DNA from: Streptomyces wedmorensis
GTDB taxonomy: Bacteria; Actinomycetota; Actinomycetes; Streptomycetales; Streptomycetaceae
Direction: 5' to 3'
DNA length: 19,339 nt
Assembly: GCF_000716445.1 (NCBI RefSeq)
Contig: NZ_JNWK01000093.1
Span: 1 to 19,339, forward strand
The first letter of the stretch is position 1. Each line of letters begins with the position of its first letter. The notes beneath the pieces are model-generated. The model was given only the letters and a program-made list of their open reading frames with translations, made no database searches and was not told the DNA's origin. A program made the translations under genes and the position numbers. Below are positions 7,255 to 13,958 of this stretch, in pieces.

Positions 7255-7292
7255 ATCTTGACAGTTGTGAAGTGTCAAGGCGTACTTGCCTC
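7244..7292. promoter_or_regulatory. 49-bp two-tier palindrome over the promoter and start of the Clp-N regulator gene
   Basis: Outer arms GAGGCAAGTA (7244-7253) and TACTTGCCTC (7283-7292), and inner arms CTTGACA (7257-7263) and TGTCAAG (7273-7279), are all perfect inverted copies sharing one centre (7268). Seen differently, it is two CAAG-N5-CTTG sites, 7248-7260 and 7276-7288, 28 bp apart. The right arm ends at the base before the ATG at 7293. TTGACA (7258-7263) can serve as the -35 box; a weak -10 (CGTACT or GTACTT, 7281-7287) at 17-18 bp spacing would place the transcript start at the ATG itself. It is a probable operator for autoregulation by the downstream HTH protein. Confidence 0.7.
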
Positions 7293-7991
7293 ATGGCTCT
7301 CCCGGACTTGGACGATCTCATCGCGGAAGTCGACCGGAAGTACGACACCGCACACCGCCCCGGCGGACAGGAACAGCCCGACGGGCTCGCGCTGCTCACC
7401 GTCGCCGCCCAGCTCGCAGGCCAACTCCAGTCACTGGCAGACGACTTGGTCGAGGACTATGTCGAACACTGCCGGATGCACGGCAACTCATGGACCGACA
7501 TCGGCACCGCCCTGGGCGTGACCCGGCAAGCGGTCCAGCAGCGTTTCCACGCCCCGCGCAAGCGCTACAGCCCCGAGGTCATGACCGACGACCTCCGCCG
7601 GGCGATGGTGCACGTCAAGCAGGCGGCGGTGCACCACCGCAACAACTACATCGGCACCGAGCACCTGCTCTGGGGGCTGACCGCGGAGGACAACGGCGCC
7701 AGCCGCCTCCTGCGGGCCGCCGGCGTCTCACCGGACACCGTCCACCGATCCGTCGGAAGCCGGCTGAGCATGGGGGCATCCCAGGCAGTCGAACGGATCG
7801 CCTGGACTCCCTACTCCCGCAAGGCCATCGACATCGCGGAGGCGCGGTCCCGGCAGAACGGCTCCGACCGCATCGGCTGCGACGACCTGCTGATCGGCCT
7901 CGCCCGGGTCGGCCGCGGAGTCGCCGCCGACGTCCTCACCGAGGCCGGCTTCGACCCGGCCGCCCTCGGCCCGACATCCGTCGACGCCTGA
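7293..7991 (+). CDS. HTH + Clp N-terminal-repeat protein, probable autoregulated transcription factor
   Basis: A 232-residue soluble protein. Residues about 1-60 are acidic and helical. Residues about 62-90 contain an HTH-like segment, GNSWTDIGTALGVTRQAVQQRF. Residues about 95-225 carry two Clp-N-type repeats, recognised by NNYIGTEHLLWGLTAEDNGASRLLRAAGV and then SDRIGCDDLLIGLARVGRGVAADVLTEAGF. Clp-N repeats in ClpA/ClpC chaperones bind adaptors or substrates; here there is no AAA ATPase domain. The pairing suggests a DNA-binding protein that senses misfolded or tagged proteins or an adaptor, but that is inference. I chose ATG 7293 because it directly precedes the conserved start (MALPDLDDLIAEVD). 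Only AAGG at 7277-7280 could serve as a ribosome site, 12 nt away, so a leaderless mRNA is plausible. Confidence 0.85.
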   Translation: MALPDLDDLIAEVDRKYDTAHRPGGQEQPDGLALLTVAAQLAGQLQSLADDLVEDYVEHCRMHGNSWTDIGTALGVTRQAVQQRFHAPRKRYSPEVMTDDLRRAMVHVKQAAVHHRNNYIGTEHLLWGLTAEDNGASRLLRAAGVSPDTVHRSVGSRLSMGASQAVERIAWTPYSRKAIDIAEARSRQNGSDRIGCDDLLIGLARVGRGVAADVLTEAGFDPAALGPTSVDA

Positions 7992-8011
7992 ACCTTTCAC
8001 CGCTCCGGTAT

Positions 8012-8041
8012 CCCCTGCTCCTCGCACTGCGGGAGCAGGGG
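8012..8041. terminator. Shared terminator between convergent genes
   Basis: CCCCTGCTCC (8012-8021) pairs perfectly with GGAGCAGGGG (8032-8041) around a 10-nt loop. It lies 20 bp after the Clp-N gene stop and just before the 3' end of the convergent TetR remnant, so it can serve both strands. Confidence 0.65.
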
Positions 8042-8049
8042 GTGTCTCG

Positions 8050-8538
8050 TCAGGTCGTCTTCGTCAGCTGTGCCTCGAAGCCGTCGAGGATCGCGTCCAG
8101 GCCGAACTCGAAGGTGCGGTCGGGGGCCGCGCCGTACCCGGTCGCGGCGGAGTCGTCCAGGCGTTCGCGGAGCCTGGGGAAGGCCATGGCGACCTCGGCG
8201 GCCGCCGCCATGGTGGCGGCGAGCTCCTTCTCCGGGTCCCCGCCTTTGCCCAGGCGCCGGGTCAGCGTGACCTGGACCGCGCCGCCGAGCGCGCTGCCGA
8301 GCACGTGGACGAAGACGGTGGCCGCGGCCCGGTCGGCGTCGGCGGGCGTGAAGCCGGCCTTCTCGTACAGGGCGAGGCTGTGGTCGTCGTGCCGTGACTT
8401 GCCGGGGCCGTACATCAGGTGGCTGCCGATGGCCTGCCCGAGCCACGGGTGCCGGGTGAGCATCGCGTGCATGCTCCCGGCCATGGCGGCGGCGGCCGGC
8501 CGCCAGTCCATCGCGTCGAGGTCCGGCAGCGCGGCCAT
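8050..8538 (-). pseudogene. TetR-family regulator lacking its DNA-binding domain
   Basis: The 162-residue frame matches the TetR C-terminal ligand domain of the TetR_C_1 type: PDLDAMDWRPAAAAMAGSMHAMLTRHPWLGQAIGSH, then YEKAGFTPADADRAAATVFVHVLGSALG, ending FEFGLDAILDGFEAQL. Whole members have about 60-70 further residues with an HTH before PDLD. Here the in-frame DNA upstream of the ATG at 8538 reads as an Arg/Pro-rich string, and 88 bp upstream the neighbouring DUF1349 gene ends, so there is no room for the HTH. The ribosome site at 8538 is weak. It is most likely the 3' remnant of a deleted regulator; a surviving stand-alone ligand-binding protein is less likely. Confidence 0.7.
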
Positions 8539-8625
8539 GGGGTGCGTTTCCCGGATGCGCCCGCGTGGAGTACGGCGACCGAGGCGCCGCCGGGTGGCTT
8601 CCGCTTCCGGGTCGTCGGTCGGTGA

Positions 8626-9222
8626 TCAGCTCCCGTCGAAGAGGTCGGCCAGCCGCGACGGTACGAGTGCCATGTGATCGAAGCTGACGCCGCAGCCCTC
8701 TCCCACGGGCGACTGGACCTCGATCCCGATGCGAACGTCGGACACACCTTGCAATCCGAACTGGCGTGCCAAACGCCAGGAGCGGCCGTCGATCGATGCG
8801 TGGAAGGCGAAAGCGCCGTCGACGCGGCTGATTCGCAGCCATGCCGCACTGTGGTCCACGGGCCACCCCACCGCGTCGTCCGAAAGGCCCTGCGTGACGA
8901 CGGAGTACAGCGTGGGCCGGCCGTCGGGTGACCGTTCGAAGTTGAGTTTGGCCCATTGGTCCGGCGCTGCCCAGACCATCAGGGCGCCCGCGTCCCACGG
9001 CGCTCGGAAGTCCACGCGGACCCGGGCCGAGAATTGCCAATCGCCCGGCGGCGCGTCCAGCAGGGCGCGAGCCGCGTCGTCGCGGACCTCGCCGTTCAGA
9101 GGGTTGGCGAAGATGTCACTTTCCGCGCCCGCCTCCACGGTCAGGACCTCGCCGTCGAGGGTGAGGGCGGCGGGGTGGCGTGCCCAGTTCCGAGTGTTCG
9201 CAAAGGTGGATTCCAAGGTCAT
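8626..9222 (-). CDS. DUF1349 domain protein (concanavalin-like fold)
   Basis: A 198-residue protein that is nearly all one DUF1349 domain. Features are DIFANPLNGEVRDDAARALLDAPPGDWQFSARV, DAGALMVWAAPDQWAKLNFERSPDG, then DGRSWRLARQFGL and VRIGIEVQSP. The family adopts a concanavalin A-like beta-sandwich and has members annotated as regulators of enolase, but its biochemical role is not established. The start at ATG 9222 is supported by AGGGTG eight bases upstream; a longer frame to 9261 has no such site. No signal peptide is seen. It is followed on the same strand by the TetR remnant, so the pair may once have been a regulator and its neighbour. Confidence 0.85.
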   Translation of the reverse strand: MTLESTFANTRNWARHPAALTLDGEVLTVEAGAESDIFANPLNGEVRDDAARALLDAPPGDWQFSARVRVDFRAPWDAGALMVWAAPDQWAKLNFERSPDGRPTLYSVVTQGLSDDAVGWPVDHSAAWLRISRVDGAFAFHASIDGRSWRLARQFGLQGVSDVRIGIEVQSPVGEGCGVSFDHMALVPSRLADLFDGS

Positions 9223-9311
9223 GGCGTTCACCCTGCCGACGCCGGCACGCTCACTCAACACGAATCAACGAAGATCCAAGAAGTGGCAGAACAGTCCACG
9301 TGCGGACCGAG

Positions 9312-9398
9312 CCGAACCGGCAAGGCCACGGTGTGGCCCGTTGCGCGATCGAACGCCTGATGCGCGAGCTCGGCAGCGCCGGAGCGGTCCGCGGCAGC
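9312..9398 (+). mobile_element. Remnant of an IS3-type transposase (OrfB) gene
   Basis: One frame reads NRQGHGVARCAIERLMRELG followed by SAGAVRG. This is the helix just before the DDE core in IS3-family OrfB transposases, where the common form is HGHxVARCTVERLMRELGLxGAVRG. Only about 28 codons are recognisable. The upstream helices and the whole catalytic DDE region are missing, and no terminal inverted repeats were found. It is an old fragment of an insertion sequence, unable to move. Confidence 0.65.
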
Positions 9399-9519
9399 GG
9401 CGTGCCCTGGGACGCGCGGGCCGAACTGCTCCCTCGTCCACGCGGGCGTGGCTCCGGCTTCCCAGCAAGACTCCTTCTCTTTCTCGACTTCCCGTCCCGC
9501 GCGTGTCTTCCGGCCGCCG

Positions 9520-9579
9520 TCCGCACGGTCTTCCCGAGGAGCCGAGATCGTAGTGCTCGACGGAGCTGCTTCCTGTCAT
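9520..9579 (-). pseudogene. Possible 5' stub of a truncated gene (TPR-family-like N-terminus)
   Basis: An ATG at 9579 has an excellent AGGAG ribosome site six bases upstream and starts MTGSSSVEHYDLGSSGRP. This resembles the first residues of a family of bacterial TPR proteins that begin with a YYDLGS-x-S-R-motif. After about 18 residues the sequence turns into Arg/Gly-rich text without similarity, and the frame runs on to 9265 across the IS3 fragment. I read it as the 5' end of a gene cut off by the rearrangement that left the IS remnant. The family resemblance is weak and from memory. Confidence 0.35.
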
Positions 9580-9630
9580 GGCGAACTCCTGCGCGAGGCC
9601 TGTCGTGTGCGGGGGAGTCCGGTGCCTCGG

Positions 9631-10050
9631 TCAGGGAGTGGCGTGGTAGTAGCGCACGCAGGTGCGGACCATGCCGTCCGGGGCGATGGTGAACACGTCG
9701 ACGAAGCGGTGGTCGGCGGTGTCCGGCGCGGCGGTCGTCGGTGCGGGGACGCGGCGGCCCGTGGCGATCACCGTACGGTCGCGGGCGAGGAGGTGCTCGA
9801 CCTCGTGACGGGCCGCGGGGAGTACGTGCCGCACGTGTGCGCGCACCGCCTCGCTGCGGCCCCGGGCGGGCGGCTGGCCCGGCAGTTCGAAGATCACGGC
9901 GTCGTGCAGCAGGGAGGCACAGCCGTCCAGATCGCCGGCGTCGAGGTAGTCGTAGACCAGCCGGATGTGGTCGATGCCCGCGGCGGTCACCAGATCCACC
10001 GCACCCGTTCCGTCGGTCCACCCGGTCCTCGTGTCGTCTTGGCTGTTCAA
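9631..10050 (-). CDS. SnoaL-like / NTF2-fold protein
   Basis: A protein of about 139 residues with the NTF2-fold layout: IDHIRLVYDYLDAGDLDGCASLLHDAVIFELPGQPPARGRSEAVRAHV, then strands with HEVEHLLARDRTVIATGRRV and DHRFVDVFTIAPDGMVRTCVRYYH. Such small cone-shaped proteins serve as polyketide cyclases, isomerases or ligand binders, so the reaction cannot be named. No ATG exists in the N-terminal part. The TTG at 10050 is preceded by AAAGGGG (10060-10066) and is preferred; the frame also extends to a TTG at 10101. It diverges from the SARP gene, and the TATC direct repeat at 10109-10127 lies 60 bp upstream, so it may be part of the same regulon. Confidence 0.75.
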   Translation of the reverse strand: MNSQDDTRTGWTDGTGAVDLVTAAGIDHIRLVYDYLDAGDLDGCASLLHDAVIFELPGQPPARGRSEAVRAHVRHVLPAARHEVEHLLARDRTVIATGRRVPAPTTAAPDTADHRFVDVFTIAPDGMVRTCVRYYHATP

Positions 10051-10108
10051 CGGTGCCAACCCCTTTCGCTCTCGCTCCAGGATTCTGCGGCGCCTCCCCA
10101 ACTCGGCG

Positions 10109-10127
10109 TTATCGCCTCCCTATCCCC
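10109..10127. promoter_or_regulatory. SARP-type direct repeat upstream of the SARP gene
   Basis: TTATCGCCTCCCTATCCCC contains TATCGCC and TATCCCC as direct heptamers 11 bp apart (4-nt spacer). This is the spacing typical of SARP binding sites. It nearly repeats the pair at 13708-13726. It lies between the divergent SnoaL-like gene and the SARP gene, 130 bp upstream of the SARP start, suggesting autoregulation. Confidence 0.6.
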
Positions 10128-10256
10128 GACCGGGATCTTCACGGCATGGACAGGGCGGGAAGAGATGTGGAGACTGTCCTCACTTGAGCCTGACATCCCG
10201 GCGTGAAGTCCGGTCCGGTCCTGGCGTGTCGACTCTTCTTGTTGGGTGGGGGATCA

Positions 10257-13200
10257 GTGGCTGCTGCCGCCGGTGGGTTAGCGGACGAGGACGTCAAGGG
10301 CGGGCCGCGCCTGACCTTCCGGGTGCTGGGGCCGCTCCAGGTCCAGGGAGCCGGCGGGCCGCTGCGCGTTCCGCCGGGCCGGCAGGAGGTGATCCTCGCC
10401 GCGCTGCTCCTGGAGAGCAACCGGGTGGTGAGCACGAGTCAGCTCGTGGACCTGATCTGGGAGGACAATCCTCCGGAGACCGCCCGTACGCAGGTGCAGA
10501 TCTGCGTGTCCCGGCTGCGCAAGCTGCTCGCCGGTGCCGAGGGCGAGGCCACGTTGGCGACCCGGCCCCCGGGCTACGTGCTGCACACCGACGCGGGGAA
10601 CGTCGACGCCGCCCTCTTCACCAGCCTCGTCCAGCGCGCCCGCGCGCTGCGCGAGAGCGGTGACGCGGAGGAGGCCGTCGGCCTGCTCAGGTCCGCCGTC
10701 ACCCTCTGGCAGGGCGAATGCCTCACCGGACTCGACAGCGGCCCGCTCGCCAACAAGGCGCGCCAGCTCAACGAGGAACGCCTCGCCGCCGTCGAGTTCC
10801 GCATCCGCATCGAGCTCGAACTCGGCCGCCACGACCGGCTCGTGGGCGAACTCCAGCGCCTCACCCACGAACACCCGCTCCGCGAGAAGCTGCACGGGCA
10901 GCTCATCCAGGCCCTCTACTGGTCCGGACGCCAGGCCGAGGCCCTCGAAGCCTTCCGTACCGCCCGCCGCTACCTCGCCGAGGAGCTCGGACTCGAACCC
11001 AGCCGCGAACTCCGCGACCTCGAAGCCGCCATCCTCGCGGGTGAACTCCCGCCGCCGAACGCCGCCGCGCTTCCTGCCGTGCCCGCCGCGAGATCCGTCG
11101 AACCGGCCCGCGAGGCACGTGCGGAGCAGACTCCGGCATCGGTCGAGATCCCCGCGACACCTGCTGAAGAAACGCTTCGCCAGGACACCGTCCCCCACCA
11201 GCTGCCCGCCGACATCGCCGACTTCGTCGCCGACGGTCAGCGCCTCGCCGCCCTGGAGAAGGCACTCGCCGGCGGCGACGGACGCGGCACCGTCCCGCTC
11301 GCCGCGATCACCGGCAAGCCCGGCACCGGCAAGTCCACCCTCGCCGTGCACGTCGCCCACGCCCTCGCCGAGACCGGATTCCCCGACGGACAGCTCTACT
11401 GCGACCTGCGCGGCACCACCGGCGCCCCCGCCACCCCCGTCGAGGTCCTCGGGCGCTTCCTGCGTGCCCTCGGCATCCCAGGCCAGCTCATCCCCGAATC
11501 CCTCGACGAGCGCGCCGAGATGTACCGCACCAGGCTCGCCGCCCGCCGCGTCCTCGTCGTCCTCGACGACGCCGCCGGAGAGGGCCAGGTCCTCCCGCTG
11601 CTCCCCGGCAGCCGGGGCTGCGCCGTCCTCGTCACCAGCCGCGCCCGCCTCACCGCGCTGCCCGGCGCCCACCGCGTCGAGCTCGACGTGCTCGACGAGG
11701 ACCGCGCGCTCGAACTGCTCTCCCGCATCATCGGCGAGGACCGCGTCACCGGCGAGGCCGTCGCCGCCGAAGCCCTCGTCCGCACCGTCGGGCGTCTCCC
11801 GCTCGCCCTGCGCATCGTCGCCGCCCGCCTCGCCGCCCGACCCCACTGGACCCTCGCGTCCATGGTCCACCGGCTCGCCAACGAACGGCACCGGCTCGAC
11901 GAACTCGCCCACGGCGAGATGACCATGCGCGCCAGCCTCTCCCTCACCTACGAGGGACTCGCACCCGGCGACCGGGGCCTGCTGCGGCTCCTGAGCATGG
12001 CCCAGGCGCCCACCCTGCCGAGCTGGCTCGCCGGCGCCCTCCTCGACGACCACCGGCCCTTCCCCTCGGACCTCCTCGAACCCCTCGTCGACGTGCAGAT
12101 GCTCGACGTCGCAGGAATGGAGACCGGAGGGTTCCGCTACCGCTTCCACGAGATCATCCGCGTCTACGCCCGCGAGCAGCTCGCCGTCCAGCACCCGCCC
12201 GAGGAGCGGAAGGCCGCCTTCGCCCGCATGGCCGGCGGCTGGATGCACCTCGCGCAGCAGGCCCACCGCAAGGTGTACGGGGGCGACTTCACCGTCCTGC
12301 ACGGCGACGCGCCCCGCTGGGAACCCCCGGCCGCCTACACCGACGAGGCGCTCGCCGACCCGCTCGCCTGGCTCGACGCCGAGCAGGGCGCCCTGGTCGG
12401 CATGGTCGAGCACGCCGCCGAAGAGGGCCTCCACGACCTCAGCTGGGACCTCGCCACCTCACTCGTCACCCTCTTCGAGGTGCGCGGCCACTACGACCTC
12501 TGGGAGAAGACCCACGGCATCGCCCTCGCCGCCGTCCGCAAGGCCGGGAACCTGCGGGGCACCGCAGCGATCCGCGCCTCGCTCGGTTCGCTCTACATGA
12601 GCCGCAACCAGTACGACACCGCCCGCCAGGCCCTGCACTCGGCCCTCGACGTCTTCCAGGCACTGGACGAACCCATGGGCGAGGCCCTGTGCCGCCGCGA
12701 CATGGCGCTCATCGCGCGCACCGGCGGCGACGACGCCACCGCACTGGAGCTCTACGGGCGCTCCCTCGCCGACTTCGACCGCGCCGGCGATGTGGTCGGC
12801 CGCGCGATCGTCCTCACCCAGAGCGCCCACATCCGCATGCGCCAGGGCGAGATCGACACCGCACAGCGACAGCTCGACGAGGCGCTCGACATCTACGAGG
12901 GCATCGGCTACACCGGAGGCCGGGCGCGGACCCTGCGGCGCGTGGGCCAGCTCCTCCTCGAACAGGGCCGGAGCGACCTGGCGGTCCTCACCTTCACCGA
13001 AGTGCTGGAACTCTGCCGGGACTCCGGCGACGCCATCGGGGAAGGGCACCTGCTGCGGGACCTCGGCCACGCCTTCACGGTCATGGGACGACCGGACCGG
13101 GCCCGGGACTTCTTCGACCGCGCCGTGTCGGCGCGGGAGCAGATCATGGATTTTAGCGGGGGCGCGCTCGCGCGCCTGGACCTCGCACGGCTCCTTACGA

Positions 13201-13310
13201 CGGAGCCGGGACGCTCACGGGAGCTGCTCACTCCGGCGGTCGAGGTCTTCCGGGACCGTCGTATGGCCCGGGAACTCACGGAGGCGGAGCGACTGCTCGG
13301 CGCCTGCTGA
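10257..13310 (+). CDS. AfsR-like large SARP regulator (SARP-NB-ARC-TPR)
   Basis: A protein of about 1017 residues, the usual size of AfsR-class activators of antibiotic synthesis. An OmpR-type winged helix lies at about residues 18-110 (LTFRVLGPLQV...VSTSQLVDLIWEDNPP...RTQVQICVSRLRKLL). The bacterial transcriptional activation domain (BTAD) spans about 115-265 and a Pro/Ala linker about 265-320. The NB-ARC ATPase has Walker A GKPGTGKST at about 353 and Walker B RRVLVVLDDA. A TPR array occupies about 720-1010 (YDTARQALHSALDVFQAL, RQGEIDTAQRQLDEALDIYEGIG). GTG 10257 is chosen because GGGGGATCA precedes it; GTG 10203 in the same frame has no ribosome site. It likely activates the NRPS cluster to its right, and TATC repeats on both sides are its probable targets. 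The ATPase/TPR half suggests control by a ligand or partner, not seen here. Confidence 0.92.
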   Translation: MAAAAGGLADEDVKGGPRLTFRVLGPLQVQGAGGPLRVPPGRQEVILAALLLESNRVVSTSQLVDLIWEDNPPETARTQVQICVSRLRKLLAGAEGEATLATRPPGYVLHTDAGNVDAALFTSLVQRARALRESGDAEEAVGLLRSAVTLWQGECLTGLDSGPLANKARQLNEERLAAVEFRIRIELELGRHDRLVGELQRLTHEHPLREKLHGQLIQALYWSGRQAEALEAFRTARRYLAEELGLEPSRELRDLEAAILAGELPPPNAAALPAVPAARSVEPAREARAEQTPASVEIPATPAEETLRQDTVPHQLPADIADFVADGQRLAALEKALAGGDGRGTVPLAAITGKPGTGKSTLAVHVAHALAETGFPDGQLYCDLRGTTGAPATPVEVLGRFLRALGIPGQLIPESLDERAEMYRTRLAARRVLVVLDDAAGEGQVLPLLPGSRGCAVLVTSRARLTALPGAHRVELDVLDEDRALELLSRIIGEDRVTGEAVAAEALVRTVGRLPLALRIVAARLAARPHWTLASMVHRLANERHRLDELAHGEMTMRASLSLTYEGLAPGDRGLLRLLSMAQAPTLPSWLAGALLDDHRPFPSDLLEPLVDVQMLDVAGMETGGFRYRFHEIIRVYAREQLAVQHPPEERKAAFARMAGGWMHLAQQAHRKVYGGDFTVLHGDAPRWEPPAAYTDEALADPLAWLDAEQGALVGMVEHAAEEGLHDLSWDLATSLVTLFEVRGHYDLWEKTHGIALAAVRKAGNLRGTAAIRASLGSLYMSRNQYDTARQALHSALDVFQALDEPMGEALCRRDMALIARTGGDDATALELYGRSLADFDRAGDVVGRAIVLTQSAHIRMRQGEIDTAQRQLDEALDIYEGIGYTGGRARTLRRVGQLLLEQGRSDLAVLTFTEVLELCRDSGDAIGEGHLLRDLGHAFTVMGRPDRARDFFDRAVSAREQIMDFSGGALARLDLARLLTTEPGRSRELLTPAVEVFRDRRMARELTEAERLLGAC

Positions 13311-13323
13311 GGGGCGACGCCCC
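13311..13323 (+). terminator. Small hairpin after the SARP stop
   Basis: GGGGC (13311-13315) and GCCCC (13319-13323) can pair around a 3-nt loop directly after the TGA. It is short and GC-only, in a gap of just 25 bp between convergent genes, so it is a weak candidate. Confidence 0.3.
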
Positions 13324-13335
13324 CTTCGTACGGGG

Positions 13336-13623
13336 TCAGTCCCAGGGGTTGTTCTCGGTGCAGGTGGGGGTGCCGGTGGTGCCCGTGCCGGTGGTGCCCG
13401 TGCCCGTGGTGCCCGTGCCCGTGGTGCCCGTGCCGGTCGGGTCGCAGACCTCGGGGGTGGTGCCGGCGGTGCTCGACGTGGCGGAGGTGCCCGGGGTACC
13501 CGTCGCCGGGACCGGCTCGTCGGCCCAGCTGGTCTGCAGGCCGGCGCCCGTCACCAGGACGATCAGCGTGGCGGTGACGGCGGCGCGGAGGGCGGTACGG
13601 GTGGCGGCGGCGGTCTTCGACAT
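13336..13623 (-). CDS. Small secreted protein with Gly-Thr repeats and two cysteines
   Basis: A 95-residue protein. ATG 13623 follows GGAGAG at eight bases; ATG 13635 in the same frame has no close ribosome site. A basic N-terminus and hydrophobic stretch (AAVTATLIVLVTGAGL) form a signal peptide, cleaved near the WADEPVPA region. The mature part of about 60 residues is Thr/Gly/Pro-rich. It contains four exact copies of GTGTT between two cysteines (PEVCDP and PTCTENNPWD), and could form a loop closed by one disulphide. It ends in an acidic-aromatic NNPWD tail. I do not recognise a family. It is convergent with the SARP gene and has SARP-type repeats upstream, so it may be part of that regulon. 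AfsR activates a small repeat protein, AfsS, next to its own gene; this one is exported, so the parallel is only positional. Confidence 0.7.
   Translation of the reverse strand: MSKTAAATRTALRAAVTATLIVLVTGAGLQTSWADEPVPATGTPGTSATSSTAGTTPEVCDPTGTGTTGTGTTGTGTTGTGTTGTPTCTENNPWD
13375..13434. repeat. 15-bp tandem repeat, four copies, inside the small secreted gene
   Basis: Four head-to-tail 15-bp units encode Gly-Thr-Gly-Thr-Thr on the minus strand, varying only at third positions. Such arrays gain and lose copies by slippage without breaking the frame. Confidence 0.85.
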
Positions 13624-13668
13624 CGGTCTCTCCATCTCGATCGGGGCTGGCGTTTCCTTGTGACCACC

Positions 13669-13674
13669 AACTTA
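13669..13674 (-). promoter_or_regulatory. Possible -10 box of the small secreted gene
   Basis: TAAGTT on the minus strand fits the TANNNT -10 pattern, 46 bp upstream of the ATG at 13623. It is the only such match in this GC-rich leader. No -35 box is evident, as expected for a promoter needing an activator. The nearest TATC repeat is 35 bp further upstream. Confidence 0.35.
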
Positions 13675-13707
13675 GGAACGAGCGGATTCACCGCACCGAC
13701 CGCAGCC

Positions 13708-13787
13708 TTATCACCCCGCTATCACCGGACCGCAACCCCTATCGCGGGCCCCGGCGCCCCTATCCTCGGCCCCGCCGCGCTATCACG
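13708..13787. promoter_or_regulatory. Array of five helically phased TATC repeats, probable SARP binding region
   Basis: TATC occurs at 13709, 13720, 13740, 13761 and 13781, spacings 11, 20, 21 and 20 bp, that is one or two helical turns each, all on one face of the DNA. The first pair, TATCACC-N4-TATCACC, is almost identical to the pair upstream of the SARP gene. The other three read TATCGCG, TATCCTC and TATCACG. The array fills the 335-bp region between the divergent small secreted gene and the XRE-STAND gene, and could activate either. Confidence 0.6.
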
Positions 13788-13958
13788 GGCGCCTCCCGGA
13801 CGCCCGCCCCGCCCCCCGCGCCGGTTAGCAGCGAGATGCCCCCCGGATAGGCGGATTCGGAGGATGGTTCCCAGCAGCCGGTGAGACACGGCCGGAAGCA
13901 GCCCTGACCAGGCCGCTTCCCGGCAGTCTCGCCCCCATATGACCAGCGGGAGCTCTCC

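Noticed and set aside
7997..9040. Long minus-strand frame across the TetR remnant and DUF1349 gene
   Set aside because: It is out of frame with both recognisable proteins and reads as Arg/Pro-rich text.
10203..10256. GTG 10203 as the SARP start
   Set aside because: No ribosome site. The added residues are not family-like, and GTG 10257 has a strong GGGGG site.
13375..13434. 15-bp repeat considered as iterons or a CRISPR
   Set aside because: No spacers, in frame with a signal-peptide protein, encodes an exact GTGTT repeat.
13841..13870. GGAT triplet (13845, 13853, 13862) as a further SARP box
   Set aside because: Spacing of 8 and 9 bp is not helical, and the units do not match the TATCNCC heptamer.
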